Shown in pieces: positions 1 to 6,226 of a DNA stretch of 9,498 bases. The position numbers and the translations under genes were made by a program. The stretch comes from an uncultured beta proteobacterium (GTDB lineage Bacteria > Pseudomonadota > Gammaproteobacteria > Burkholderiales > Burkholderiaceae_C): contig CAISLL010000174.1 of NCBI GenBank assembly GCA_903886165.1, positions 1-9,498 on the forward strand, written 5' to 3'. Numbering within the stretch: position 1 is the stretch's first letter; every line of letters starts with the position of its first letter. The notes below the pieces were generated by a model. It saw nothing but the letters and a program-made list of their open reading frames with translations, was not told where the DNA came from and searched no databases.

Positions 1-745
1 CCTGGTCCGTGGCGCACTGGAACACCGAGGCCGCCGTGGGGTTGAAGACAATGATGCGGTGGTCTTTGTCCACGCACAAAATAGCATCGAGTGATGAATT
101 GATGATAGCCGCCAGCCGCGTCTTGCTTTGCACAAGCTGCGCATTGCCCTCCTGCAGTGCCTTCGTGCTGAGTTCCAGCGCATGGCGCTGCGCCAGCAAG
201 GGGCCCTGGTCAATGATGGCGCATATAAACCTGGGCTGGTCACTTTCCGGGTCGTCAATGCGGGCGATGTGCAGATCGCCAGTGAATACACCATTGGATC
301 CACCCGCAAACTCCAGTTCATCCAGCTCATAGGAGCCTTGTTCCCTGGCCAGCAAAAAACCCAGCCGCACTCGGTCAAGACCGTCCTGGCTGACCAAGGG
401 GTGCAAAAAAATCAGGGGGGGGTCACTCTCAAGCGGGCGAAACAAGTCCAGGGCCCGGCCATTGGTTTCCAGCACCTGGCCGGTTTCCTCGACCACCATC
501 AAGGCCAGTGGCACGCTGGAAAAAAGCGTGACAAAGCGCTCGGAAGCCCCTTCGGCTGCAGCCTGGCTAAAGCGCAAGGCCTTGTTCTGAATCTCGAGCT
601 CGGCATGGTACTGGCGCAGGTTTTCAACCAGGCGGTCTTTTGAAAGCTGGTCAGATTGGGCAAGCGGCCGCCGCCCCGGCCCACCCAGGCGCTTGCGCAA
701 TACCTGGCGTGGCTTCTTGCGGCGATCAGGAAAGGGTCTGGTCAT
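1..745 (-). CDS. PAS-domain signalling protein, N-terminal part (cut by the left edge)
   Basis: The frame is open for 248 codons from an ATG at 745 to the left edge. Residues 1-32 are basic. Residues 38-62 form a helix with the pattern YHAELEIQNKALR, the H-x-x-E-L-E-x-Q-N linker that precedes PAS domains in many bacterial sensor kinases, diguanylate cyclases and PAS-containing CheB/CheR-like proteins. A first PAS-like domain spans about 70-170 (FVTLFSSVPLALMVVEETG). A coiled-coil linker follows at about 183-212. A second PAS begins near 213 (AAIINSSLDAILCVDKDHR, then VFNPTAA). The output domain lies outside the window, so kinase, cyclase and other outputs cannot be told apart. No transmembrane segment is seen, so it is probably a cytosolic sensor. 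The frame is closed by the stop of the 49-residue gene 18 codons upstream with no other ATG or GTG between, so 745 is the only good start, though its ribosome binding site is poor. The coding strand carries C8 and T7 runs at 405-422 without loss of frame. Confidence 0.85.
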   Translation of the reverse strand, partial: MTRPFPDRRKKPRQVLRKRLGGPGRRPLAQSDQLSKDRLVENLRQYHAELEIQNKALRFSQAAAEGASERFVTLFSSVPLALMVVEETGQVLETNGRALDLFRPLESDPPLIFLHPLVSQDGLDRVRLGFLLAREQGSYELDELEFAGGSNGVFTGDLHIARIDDPESDQPRFICAIIDQGPLLAQRHALELSTKALQEGNAQLVQSKTRLAAIINSSLDAILCVDKDHRIIVFNPTAASVFQCATDQ

Positions 746-799
746 GCGGGTTTGGCCGCAGGTACCAGGTGTGTTTCGGCCCTGGCCGAGGGCATGGCT

Positions 800-949
800 T
801 TAACGTGCAGCGTTTTTCAGTTTGCCCCTCACTGGCACCACGGTGGTGATGGTGGGGCGCACTGCATCTGCGGACACCGGCTTGGGCGGACTGGTGTCTT
901 TTTTGGGCTTCTTGACCATTTTGTCTTTGTTTTGTTGACCTTTTGCCAT
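800..949 (-). CDS. Small Lys-rich basic protein, 49 aa, unknown function
   Basis: An ATG at 949 opens 49 codons ending in TAA at 802-800. AGGAG at 961-957, seven bases before the ATG, is one of the clearest Shine-Dalgarno sequences in the window. The product starts MAKGQQNKDKMVKKPKKDT, then has a Pro/Ser/Ala stretch, a Thr/Val-rich segment (TITTVVPV) and a basic tail. It has no Cys, Trp, Tyr or Phe, no signal peptide and no membrane segment. The MAKGQ...KKPKKD opening resembles short uncharacterised proteins I recall from Alpha- and Betaproteobacteria; that is memory, not a search result. It sits 52 bases downstream of ushA and 54 bases upstream of the PAS gene on the same strand, so it could be co-transcribed with either. 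A nucleic-acid-binding role would fit the charge but is only a guess. Confidence 0.7.
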   Translation of the reverse strand: MAKGQQNKDKMVKKPKKDTSPPKPVSADAVRPTITTVVPVRGKLKNAAR

Positions 950-972
950 GCTAGTTCTCCTGGGTTAATAGG

Positions 973-991
973 GCGCATCGACATGATGCGC
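973..991. other. Perfect 7-bp hairpin between ushA and the small gene
   Basis: GCGCATC at 973-979 pairs perfectly with GATGCGC at 985-991 around a five-base loop. In the minus-strand transcript it lies 10 bases after the ushA stop and about 10 bases before the Shine-Dalgarno sequence of the 49-residue gene. No U-tract follows on either strand, so it is not a standard intrinsic terminator. It may protect an ushA 3' end or affect translation of the small gene. Confidence 0.4.
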
Positions 992-1001
992 AGCGTATTG
1001 A

Positions 1002-2639
1002 TTATCGGCGTGTCACGGATGTGCCTGGATCGAAGTCAGCCATTCTCAATGGGCTGCGCGCTGCAATGAAGTTGAGCAAGACATCGGCGTCGACAAAACC
1101 AGTATTCACAAAGCTGGGGTGCCCGGTGAGCTTGGGGTAGCCGTCTCCGCCAGCAGCCTGAAAGTTATTGACGGCCAACCGGTAAGTCTTGGCCAAGTCC
1201 AGCGGTTTGCCGTTCAGGCGTGCATTTGCAACTGCGCCGCCCACCAATTCAAGCTCAACACCGGCAAACTGCGGGAATCCGCCTGAACCTGCTGTCATTT
1301 TGGCCGCTGCGTCGAGATATTGCATCAATTCGCTGCCCGTCAAATCTGCGGTACAAACCGTGTTGCCAAAAGGTTGTACCTTGAGAACATCCTTGTAAGT
1401 AATCGCCCCTGCTGGGATCGAGTCGCGCACGCCGCCTGAATTGAGCACTGCCAAGTCGGCCTTGGTTCTGGCCATCATGGCCTGGCCAATCAACACCCCG
1501 AGGTTGGTTGGCCTGGCGCGCACGGTTGCGCGATCGCCTTCGAGCCTGCTGTCACTGCTGCCAATCTGGACGGTGAGTTTGTCCTGTCCGAATTTTTGGT
1601 AGGGTGACAGCAGTGCCAGCATGTCCCTGTCCTCGGCAATGGCCTCGGTGTAGTTCACCAGCGTAGTTTTGCCATCGGCACCTTTCACCGGTTTTTTGAG
1701 GTTGATGGGGATCAGTGCGTACCTGACCAGCTTGAACTCCCCATTGAGGTATTCAAAATCGGCCCGGCCCACGTACTTGCCCCATTCATGTGCCTGCACG
1801 ATCCAGGCGCCGTTCTGGCGGTCGGGCTGGCAAGCCGTGCCAGGCACATAGGCACGGTCAAGCACGTTTTCGGCCTTCATGCAGGCCGGGTTTTGCGTGT
1901 GGCCGCCCACCACCAGGTCAATGCCTGACACGGCCCGGGCCATTTCCACGTCACCCGTTGTGTTGCTGCCGTGTTGGCCGTTTTCAAAATGCCCCATGTG
2001 GGTGGCTGCAATAACCACATCGACCTGGCGGCGCAACTCCGGCACCACTTTGGTGGCCTCGGCAATCACGCTGCGAAATTCCAGCTTGCCCACGTTGTCA
2101 GGGTGCGCCATGCGAATGGTGTCCTCGGTGGTCAGACCCATCACGCCCACCTTCAAGCCACCCAGGTCAAACACCTTGTAAGGTGCAAACATGCGCTCAC
2201 TGCCCTCGTAAATGTTGGCTGAAAGCATGGGAAACTGGGCCAGATCACGTTGCATCTTCAGCACGCCCAGTGGTTTGTCAAACTCATGGTTGCCGACCGC
2301 CATGGCCTGGTAGCCCAGCAGGTTCATGCCCTTGAAATCAGGCACGGCATCTTGCAGGTCAGATTCCGGCACGCCGGTGTTGACATCGCCACCGTCGATC
2401 AGCAGGCTATGGCCACCTGCCTGGGCCACATCGCGACGGATCTGGTCTACCACTGTTTTGCGCGCCGCCATGCCATATTCGCCGTCCGAGTTCTGCCAGA
2501 AACGACCATGGTGGTCATTGGTGTGCATCACGGTGAGCTTGTAGGTCTTGTTTTTTTCAGGGCCGCTGGTGGGGCTGAAGGCGCAGCCGGACAAACCAAT
2601 GATCAAACCCAGTGACAGGCTGAGGCGGTTCAGTTTCAT
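1002..2639 (-). CDS. ushA: UshA: UDP-sugar hydrolase / 5'-nucleotidase, lipoprotein form
   Basis: This 545-residue protein matches E. coli UshA (about 550 aa) along its whole length. UshA is a two-metal phosphoesterase acting outside the inner membrane, splitting UDP-glucose and other nucleotide sugars and dephosphorylating nucleotides for salvage. The metallophosphatase domain shows HTNDHHGRF (D42, H44), IDGGD (D85), GNHEFD (N117, H118, D121), ATHMGH (H214) and GGHTQ (H247, Q249), which correspond to the known metal ligands and the catalytic His-Asp pair. The C-terminal nucleotide-binding domain has NSGGVRDSIPAG, VQPFGN and NNFQAAGGDGYP. The N-terminus has a hydrophobic stretch ending in LSGC (Cys19), a lipobox, so it is probably lipid-anchored, unlike soluble E. 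coli UshA and more like Vibrio NutA. The ATG at 2639 gives this signal and has GGAAAG about 11 bases upstream. The frame stays open a further 834 bases upstream, but that part is antisense to tnaA. Confidence 0.95.
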   Translation of the reverse strand: MKLNRLSLSLGLIIGLSGCAFSPTSGPEKNKTYKLTVMHTNDHHGRFWQNSDGEYGMAARKTVVDQIRRDVAQAGGHSLLIDGGDVNTGVPESDLQDAVPDFKGMNLLGYQAMAVGNHEFDKPLGVLKMQRDLAQFPMLSANIYEGSERMFAPYKVFDLGGLKVGVMGLTTEDTIRMAHPDNVGKLEFRSVIAEATKVVPELRRQVDVVIAATHMGHFENGQHGSNTTGDVEMARAVSGIDLVVGGHTQNPACMKAENVLDRAYVPGTACQPDRQNGAWIVQAHEWGKYVGRADFEYLNGEFKLVRYALIPINLKKPVKGADGKTTLVNYTEAIAEDRDMLALLSPYQKFGQDKLTVQIGSSDSRLEGDRATVRARPTNLGVLIGQAMMARTKADLAVLNSGGVRDSIPAGAITYKDVLKVQPFGNTVCTADLTGSELMQYLDAAAKMTAGSGGFPQFAGVELELVGGAVANARLNGKPLDLAKTYRLAVNNFQAAGGDGYPKLTGHPSFVNTGFVDADVLLNFIAARSPLRMADFDPGTSVTRR

Positions 2640-2852
2640 GGTGGGATGTGCTTTCCAAAAAAGCCAGAGTGGCCAGCACCTTTTCAGGCGTGGTGAGAAT
2701 TTAAGCACAGATCGCCGCAAACCCCGTGTGCAGAAATATCCGTGTTTCAGCCTGCAGATGCCACAGTTTTTCAGGGTGTTGGAAATACCCGACACCACGA
2801 TCAGTTTGATGGTGCTACCTTCTGTCCGCCTCAAATTATTCCCACATACACC
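2640..2852. promoter_or_regulatory. Divergent intergenic region between ushA and tnaA
   Basis: These 213 bases separate two genes transcribed away from each other, so both promoters should lie here. I could not pick a convincing -35/-10 pair for either direction. The region holds an inverted repeat (2775-2796), T/A runs near 2767-2771 and the AT-rich stretch TCAAATTATT just before tnaA. No short ORF resembling the tnaC leader peptide (Trp codon, then Pro before the stop) was found. Confidence 0.4.
2775..2796. promoter_or_regulatory. Inverted repeat in the tnaA leader (possible operator or RNA hairpin)
   Basis: GGTGTTGG (2775-2782) pairs with CCGACACC (2789-2796) around the loop AAATAC, with seven Watson-Crick pairs and one G-U. 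It lies 56 bases before the tnaA start. No U-tract follows on the plus strand, so a terminator is unlikely. A dyad of this size between divergent genes could be a regulator binding site; the regulator is unknown. Confidence 0.35.
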
Positions 2853-4229
2853 ATGCCAAAAACCCTGATTGAGCCATTTCGGATCAAGAGCATCGAACCG
2901 ATTCGTATGACCACCCGCGCTGAGCGGGTTGATCTGCTGGAAGCTGCCAAACTCAACGTGTTCAAGCTGCGCGCCGAAGACGTGCTGATTGACTGGCTCA
3001 CCGACTCCGGCACCGGCGCCATGTCCAGCCGCCAGTGGGGTGCCATCATGGAAGGCGATGAGAGTTACGCCGGTGCACGCAGCTTCTACCGGCTTGAAAA
3101 AGTCATCCAGGACATCACCGGAATGAAGTTTTTTGTGCCGACGCACCAGGGCCGCGCCGCTGAAAAAGTGCTTTTCACCGCCGTTTGCAAAAAAGGCGAC
3201 GTGGTGCCCAACAACAGTCACTTTGACACCACCCGCGCGAATCTGGAATACCTCGGCATTGAGGCACTTGACCTCGTGATTGCCGAAGGTCTGCAGCCAG
3301 CGGTGTTGCATCCGTTCAAGGGCAACATTGATCTGGAGCGGGCAGAAAAGCTGCTGCAAGAACAGGGCGTGCGCATTCCTTTTGGCATGATCACCGTTAC
3401 CAACAACACCGGGGGCGGCCAGCCGGTTTCGATGGCCAACATCCGCGCCTATGCCAAGCTGCTCAAGGCGCACGGCAAACCCTTCATCATGGATGTGTGC
3501 CGGTTTTCAGAAAACGCCATGTTCATCAAGATGCGCGAGCCGGGCTATGAGCACACGCCGATCAAACAAATCGTGCAAGAGATGTTCAGCTATGCCGACG
3601 GCGCGACCATGAGTGCCAAGAAGGACGGCATGGTCAACATTGGCGGATTCATTGTGCTGCGCAGCGAAGAGTGGATGGACGCCGTGCGCAATGTGCTGAT
3701 CATGACCGAGGGGTTTCCAACCTACGGCGGTCTGGCCGGGCGCGACCTGGAAGCGCTGGCGGTGGGGCTGGAGGAGGGCATGCAGGAAGACTACCTGCGT
3801 TATCGCCTGCGCACCGCCGAATACCTAGGTGAGCGCCTGGAAGCGGCCGGTGTTGGTTTTGTCAGGCCCACGGGTGGTCACGCGGTGTACATCGACGCGC
3901 GTACCGTGCTGCCCGACATGCCCATAGCCCACTACCCAGCGTGGGCATTGTGTAACGCGTTGTATCTGGAAGGTGGCATTCGCGGGGTTGAGATCGGCTC
4001 GGTGATGTTTGGCAAACGTCTGCCTGATGGTGTGGAGACCTACCACAGCATGGAATTGGTGCGCCTGGCCTTCCCGAGGCGCATGTACACACAGAGCCAC
4101 TTTGACTACGCGGCGGAGGTGATTGACGAGGTCAAGCAAAAAGCGGCCAGCATTCGCGGCGTCAAGATCACCAAGCAGCCACAGTTTTTGCGGCATTTCA
4201 CCTGTGAGTGTGCCTGGGTGGATGTGTGA
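2853..4229 (+). CDS. tnaA: Tryptophanase (tryptophan indole-lyase)
   Basis: This 458-residue PLP enzyme belongs to the beta-eliminating lyase family and should cleave L-tryptophan to indole, pyruvate and ammonia in the cytosol. Family landmarks are EPFRIKSIEP at the N-terminus, LTDSGTGAMS (49-58), THQGR (97-101), the PLP-lysine motif MSAKKDGM (Lys257), EGFPTYGGLAGRD (286-298) and GGHAVYIDAR. Tyrosine phenol-lyase is the close alternative and parts of the sequence look like it. The three positions that separate the two activities are tryptophanase-like: Asp125 (HFDTT; Thr in TPL), Ile381 (GVEIGS; Arg in TPL) and His448 (RHFT; Phe in TPL). The start at 2853 keeps the conserved N-terminus at the usual distance; the frame runs upstream to 2742 but those codons are unlike the family. 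The ribosome binding site is weak. No tnaC or tryptophan permease gene is adjacent. The indole could serve as a signal or by-product. Confidence 0.88.
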   Translation: MPKTLIEPFRIKSIEPIRMTTRAERVDLLEAAKLNVFKLRAEDVLIDWLTDSGTGAMSSRQWGAIMEGDESYAGARSFYRLEKVIQDITGMKFFVPTHQGRAAEKVLFTAVCKKGDVVPNNSHFDTTRANLEYLGIEALDLVIAEGLQPAVLHPFKGNIDLERAEKLLQEQGVRIPFGMITVTNNTGGGQPVSMANIRAYAKLLKAHGKPFIMDVCRFSENAMFIKMREPGYEHTPIKQIVQEMFSYADGATMSAKKDGMVNIGGFIVLRSEEWMDAVRNVLIMTEGFPTYGGLAGRDLEALAVGLEEGMQEDYLRYRLRTAEYLGERLEAAGVGFVRPTGGHAVYIDARTVLPDMPIAHYPAWALCNALYLEGGIRGVEIGSVMFGKRLPDGVETYHSMELVRLAFPRRMYTQSHFDYAAEVIDEVKQKAASIRGVKITKQPQFLRHFTCECAWVDV

Positions 4230-4239
4230 CGAATTTATA

Positions 4240-4298
4240 TGCATTTTATGCTTCTAGCCATTTTATACTAAGCGCTGGTAGCTATGTTTAATATAGTG
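4240..4298. repeat. AT-rich intergenic element resembling a dispersed Comamonadaceae repeat
   Basis: Between tnaA and the YitT gene the base composition shifts sharply to AT. The element contains an 8-base direct repeat CATTTTAT (4242-4249 and 4259-4266), the palindrome AGCGCT (4271-4276) and, on the minus strand, ATAGCTACCAGCGCTTA. That core resembles short intergenic repeats I recall in many copies in Rhodoferax, Polaromonas and Acidovorax genomes; this is memory and was not searched. It also contains -10-like hexamers TATACT (4264-4269) and TATAGT (4292-4297), so it may supply a promoter for the downstream membrane genes. Confidence 0.45.
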
Positions 4299-4300
4299 AT

Positions 4301-4993
4301 ATGACATTGATAATTGATCCCGCGATGCCACCCAAAGTCTCCCCCAATCCTAGGCCTGCGCTGACCACAGCCACGCCACCCTCGACTTCTAAGCCAGCTT
4401 CTCTGCGGCATCAGCCCTACGAAGACGTGCAGGCGCTTTTAACCGGCACGCTGTTTGTCGCCTTTGGTGTCGTGATGTTTGGTCACACCGGGCTGCTGAC
4501 CGGCGGTGCGACAGGCATTGCATTCCTGATCCATTACGCCACTGGGTGGAATTTCGGTCTGATCATTTTCCTGATCAATGTGCCTTTCTTCGGGCTGGCC
4601 TGGCAGCGCATGGGCAAGGATTTCACCCTGAAGACGGTGACAGCCGTGGCATTGCTGTCGGTATTTGTCAACCTGCTTCCCTCGCTGGTGAGTTTTGAGC
4701 AGTTGTCGCCCCCGTTCGCCGCAGTCATGGGCGGGCTGCTGATGGGCGCCGGCATGTTGATGCTGTTTCGTCACCGGTCCAGCCTGGGTGGCCTGAATGT
4801 GCTGGTGCTCTTTCTGCAAGAGCGTTTTGGCTGGCGCGCCGGACGCCTCCAAATGGCGTTTGATTGTGTGATTGTGCTGGCGTCGTTTGCGCTGGTGGAC
4901 TGGCAGCATGTGGCCCTGTCCGTCCTGGGCGCCGTGGTGTTGAACCAGACACTGGCCACGAACCATCGCGCCGGTCGCTACCAGACGCTTTAG
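4301..4993 (+). CDS. YitT-family integral membrane protein
   Basis: 230 residues. A hydrophilic Pro/Thr/Ser-rich tail of about 42 residues is followed by the YitT membrane domain: LLTGTLFVAFGVVMF, then the signature GLLTGGATGIAFLIHYATGW with NVPFFGLAW, then further hydrophobic segments near 106-125, 135-155 and 180-205, about five in all. HRSSLGGLNVLVLFLQ before the fourth helix is typical of proteobacterial members. It lacks the C-terminal DUF2179 domain of Bacillus YitT, as usual for this short type. Transport or sensing roles have been suggested for the family but the substrate is not established. The start is uncertain: ATG 4301 and ATG 4325 both lack a good Shine-Dalgarno sequence, and TATAGT at 4292-4297 would place a transcript start past 4301 if it were the promoter. 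The stop is 17 bases before the MFS gene, so the two probably form an operon. Confidence 0.85.
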   Translation: MTLIIDPAMPPKVSPNPRPALTTATPPSTSKPASLRHQPYEDVQALLTGTLFVAFGVVMFGHTGLLTGGATGIAFLIHYATGWNFGLIIFLINVPFFGLAWQRMGKDFTLKTVTAVALLSVFVNLLPSLVSFEQLSPPFAAVMGGLLMGAGMLMLFRHRSSLGGLNVLVLFLQERFGWRAGRLQMAFDCVIVLASFALVDWQHVALSVLGAVVLNQTLATNHRAGRYQTL

Positions 4994-5010
4994 CGGCAAC
5001 AGGGAAACAC

Positions 5011-6195
5011 ATGACTCACCAAACAAGCCGTCTCAAGGTGCTCAGTGCCGGCATTTTCAGCCTGATTCTGGCCTTGGGCGTGGCCCGTTTTGCCTACACC
5101 CCGTTGTTGCCACTGATGCAACAACAGGCCGGCCTGGGCGTGGCCGCCGCAGGTTGGTTGGCCGCTGTCAACTACGCGGGTTATTTGAGCGGCGCGCTGA
5201 TTGCCTCGCGCATCAGCAGTCTGGTCCTGAAAGATCGGCTTTACCGAATTGGCTTGGTGATGGCCATTGTCAGCACGTTGGTGATGGGTTTGACGACGAA
5301 TGTTGTGGTGTGGGCGCTGTCGCGTTATGTGGCAGGACTGAGCAGCGCGGCGGCGATGCTGCTGGGCACCGGGCTCATCATGAACTGGCTCATCCGCCAC
5401 AACCACCGCAGCGAGATGGGCATCCACTTTGCCGGCATCGGGCTGGGCATCGCCGGTTGTGCGGGTGCGGTGATGTTGTTCACGCCCTGGCTTGACTGGC
5501 GCGAGCAATGGTTTGCGTTCACTGCGCTGGGTTGCATGCTGCTGGTGCCGGCGCTGCGCTGGCTGCCGCCACCTGATACCACGGGCCTCACCCGCAGCGG
5601 CCAGAAGTTGCAGGACAAACCACCGAGCCCGCTGTACCTGCGGGTGTTCATGGCCGCCTACTTTTGTGCCGGCTTTGGTTTTGTGGTGAGTGTGACTTTT
5701 ATTGTGGCCATCGTGAACCAGTTGCCTGGCCTGGACGGATGGGGCAACCTGGCATTCTTGGCGATTGGCATCGGGGCGGCCCCGGCCTGCATCAACTGGG
5801 ACCTGATCGCCCGGCGCGCCGGCGACCTGAATGCGCTCATTCTGGCAGGCGTGCTGCAGGTGGTGGGCATCGTATTACCGGTTTTGCTACCCGGTTTTTG
5901 GGCTGCCATGCTGGGTTCCCTGCTGTTTGGCGGCACCTTCATTGGCATGGTCAGCCTGGTGCTGACGATGGCAGGGCGCTATTACCCGACCATGCCCGCC
6001 AAGATGATGGGCAAGATGACACTCTCATACGGCGTGGCGCAAATCATCGGCCCGGCCATCACCGGCATGATCGGTGCCCACTTTGGCAAGTACAACGCGG
6101 GCCTGTATGTGGCGGCAAGTGTCATGGTGCTGGGTGTTGGTCTGCTGTTTGTGCTGAAGGCGGTGGAGCGGCATAACGCACAGCGGCTTGCCTGA
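5011..6195 (+). CDS. YbfB/YjiJ-family MFS transporter
   Basis: 394 residues with about twelve hydrophobic segments in two groups of six, separated by a hydrophilic loop near 190-215 (LPPPDTTGLTRSGQKLQDK). The motif GVARFAYTPLLPLM at 23-36 in the first helix is characteristic of the YbfB/YjiJ branch of the major facilitator superfamily, along with GWLAAVNYAGYLSGAL in the second helix. Family members are inner-membrane transporters, mostly of unknown substrate. The ATG at 5011 has AGGG six bases upstream and gives a normal first helix. The frame is open upstream to 4864, but that stretch overlaps the YitT gene in another frame. Seventeen bases separate it from yitT, suggesting joint transcription. 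It faces curA tail to tail with a 31-base gap, and I see no good terminator there. Confidence 0.88.
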   Translation: MTHQTSRLKVLSAGIFSLILALGVARFAYTPLLPLMQQQAGLGVAAAGWLAAVNYAGYLSGALIASRISSLVLKDRLYRIGLVMAIVSTLVMGLTTNVVVWALSRYVAGLSSAAAMLLGTGLIMNWLIRHNHRSEMGIHFAGIGLGIAGCAGAVMLFTPWLDWREQWFAFTALGCMLLVPALRWLPPPDTTGLTRSGQKLQDKPPSPLYLRVFMAAYFCAGFGFVVSVTFIVAIVNQLPGLDGWGNLAFLAIGIGAAPACINWDLIARRAGDLNALILAGVLQVVGIVLPVLLPGFWAAMLGSLLFGGTFIGMVSLVLTMAGRYYPTMPAKMMGKMTLSYGVAQIIGPAITGMIGAHFGKYNAGLYVAASVMVLGVGLLFVLKAVERHNAQRLA

Positions 6196-6226
6196 GGGGT
6201 GTCGCTGGGCCGGTTGAGGTGAACGG

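Noticed and set aside
128..643. 171-residue plus-strand ORF opposite the PAS gene
   Set aside because: The minus strand encodes clear PAS domains in a continuous frame; the plus-strand product has no recognisable motif and is a shadow.
2742..2852. N-terminal extension of tnaA
   Set aside because: The 37 extra residues do not resemble the family, and the family-typical N-terminus begins right after the ATG at 2853.
2640..2852. A tnaC-like leader peptide upstream of tnaA
   Set aside because: No short plus-strand ORF with a Trp codon and a terminal Pro codon before a stop was seen.
2640..3473. Upstream extension of the ushA frame to an 823-residue ORF
   Set aside because: The extra part is antisense to tnaA, has no recognisable domain, and would place the lipoprotein signal peptide in the middle of a protein. 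The ATG at 2639 explains everything.
2853..4229. Tyrosine phenol-lyase as the identity of the PLP enzyme
   Set aside because: The discriminating residues are Asp125, Ile381 and His448, the tryptophanase set; TPL would show Thr, Arg and Phe.
4864..5010. Upstream extension of the MFS gene
   Set aside because: It overlaps the YitT coding sequence in another frame, and the ATG at 5011 has a Shine-Dalgarno-like site and a normal first helix.
6196..6226. Bidirectional terminator between the convergent MFS and curA genes
   Set aside because: Only a weak bulged pairing (CCGGTT with AACGG) could be found and no T-run, so it does not support a terminator call.
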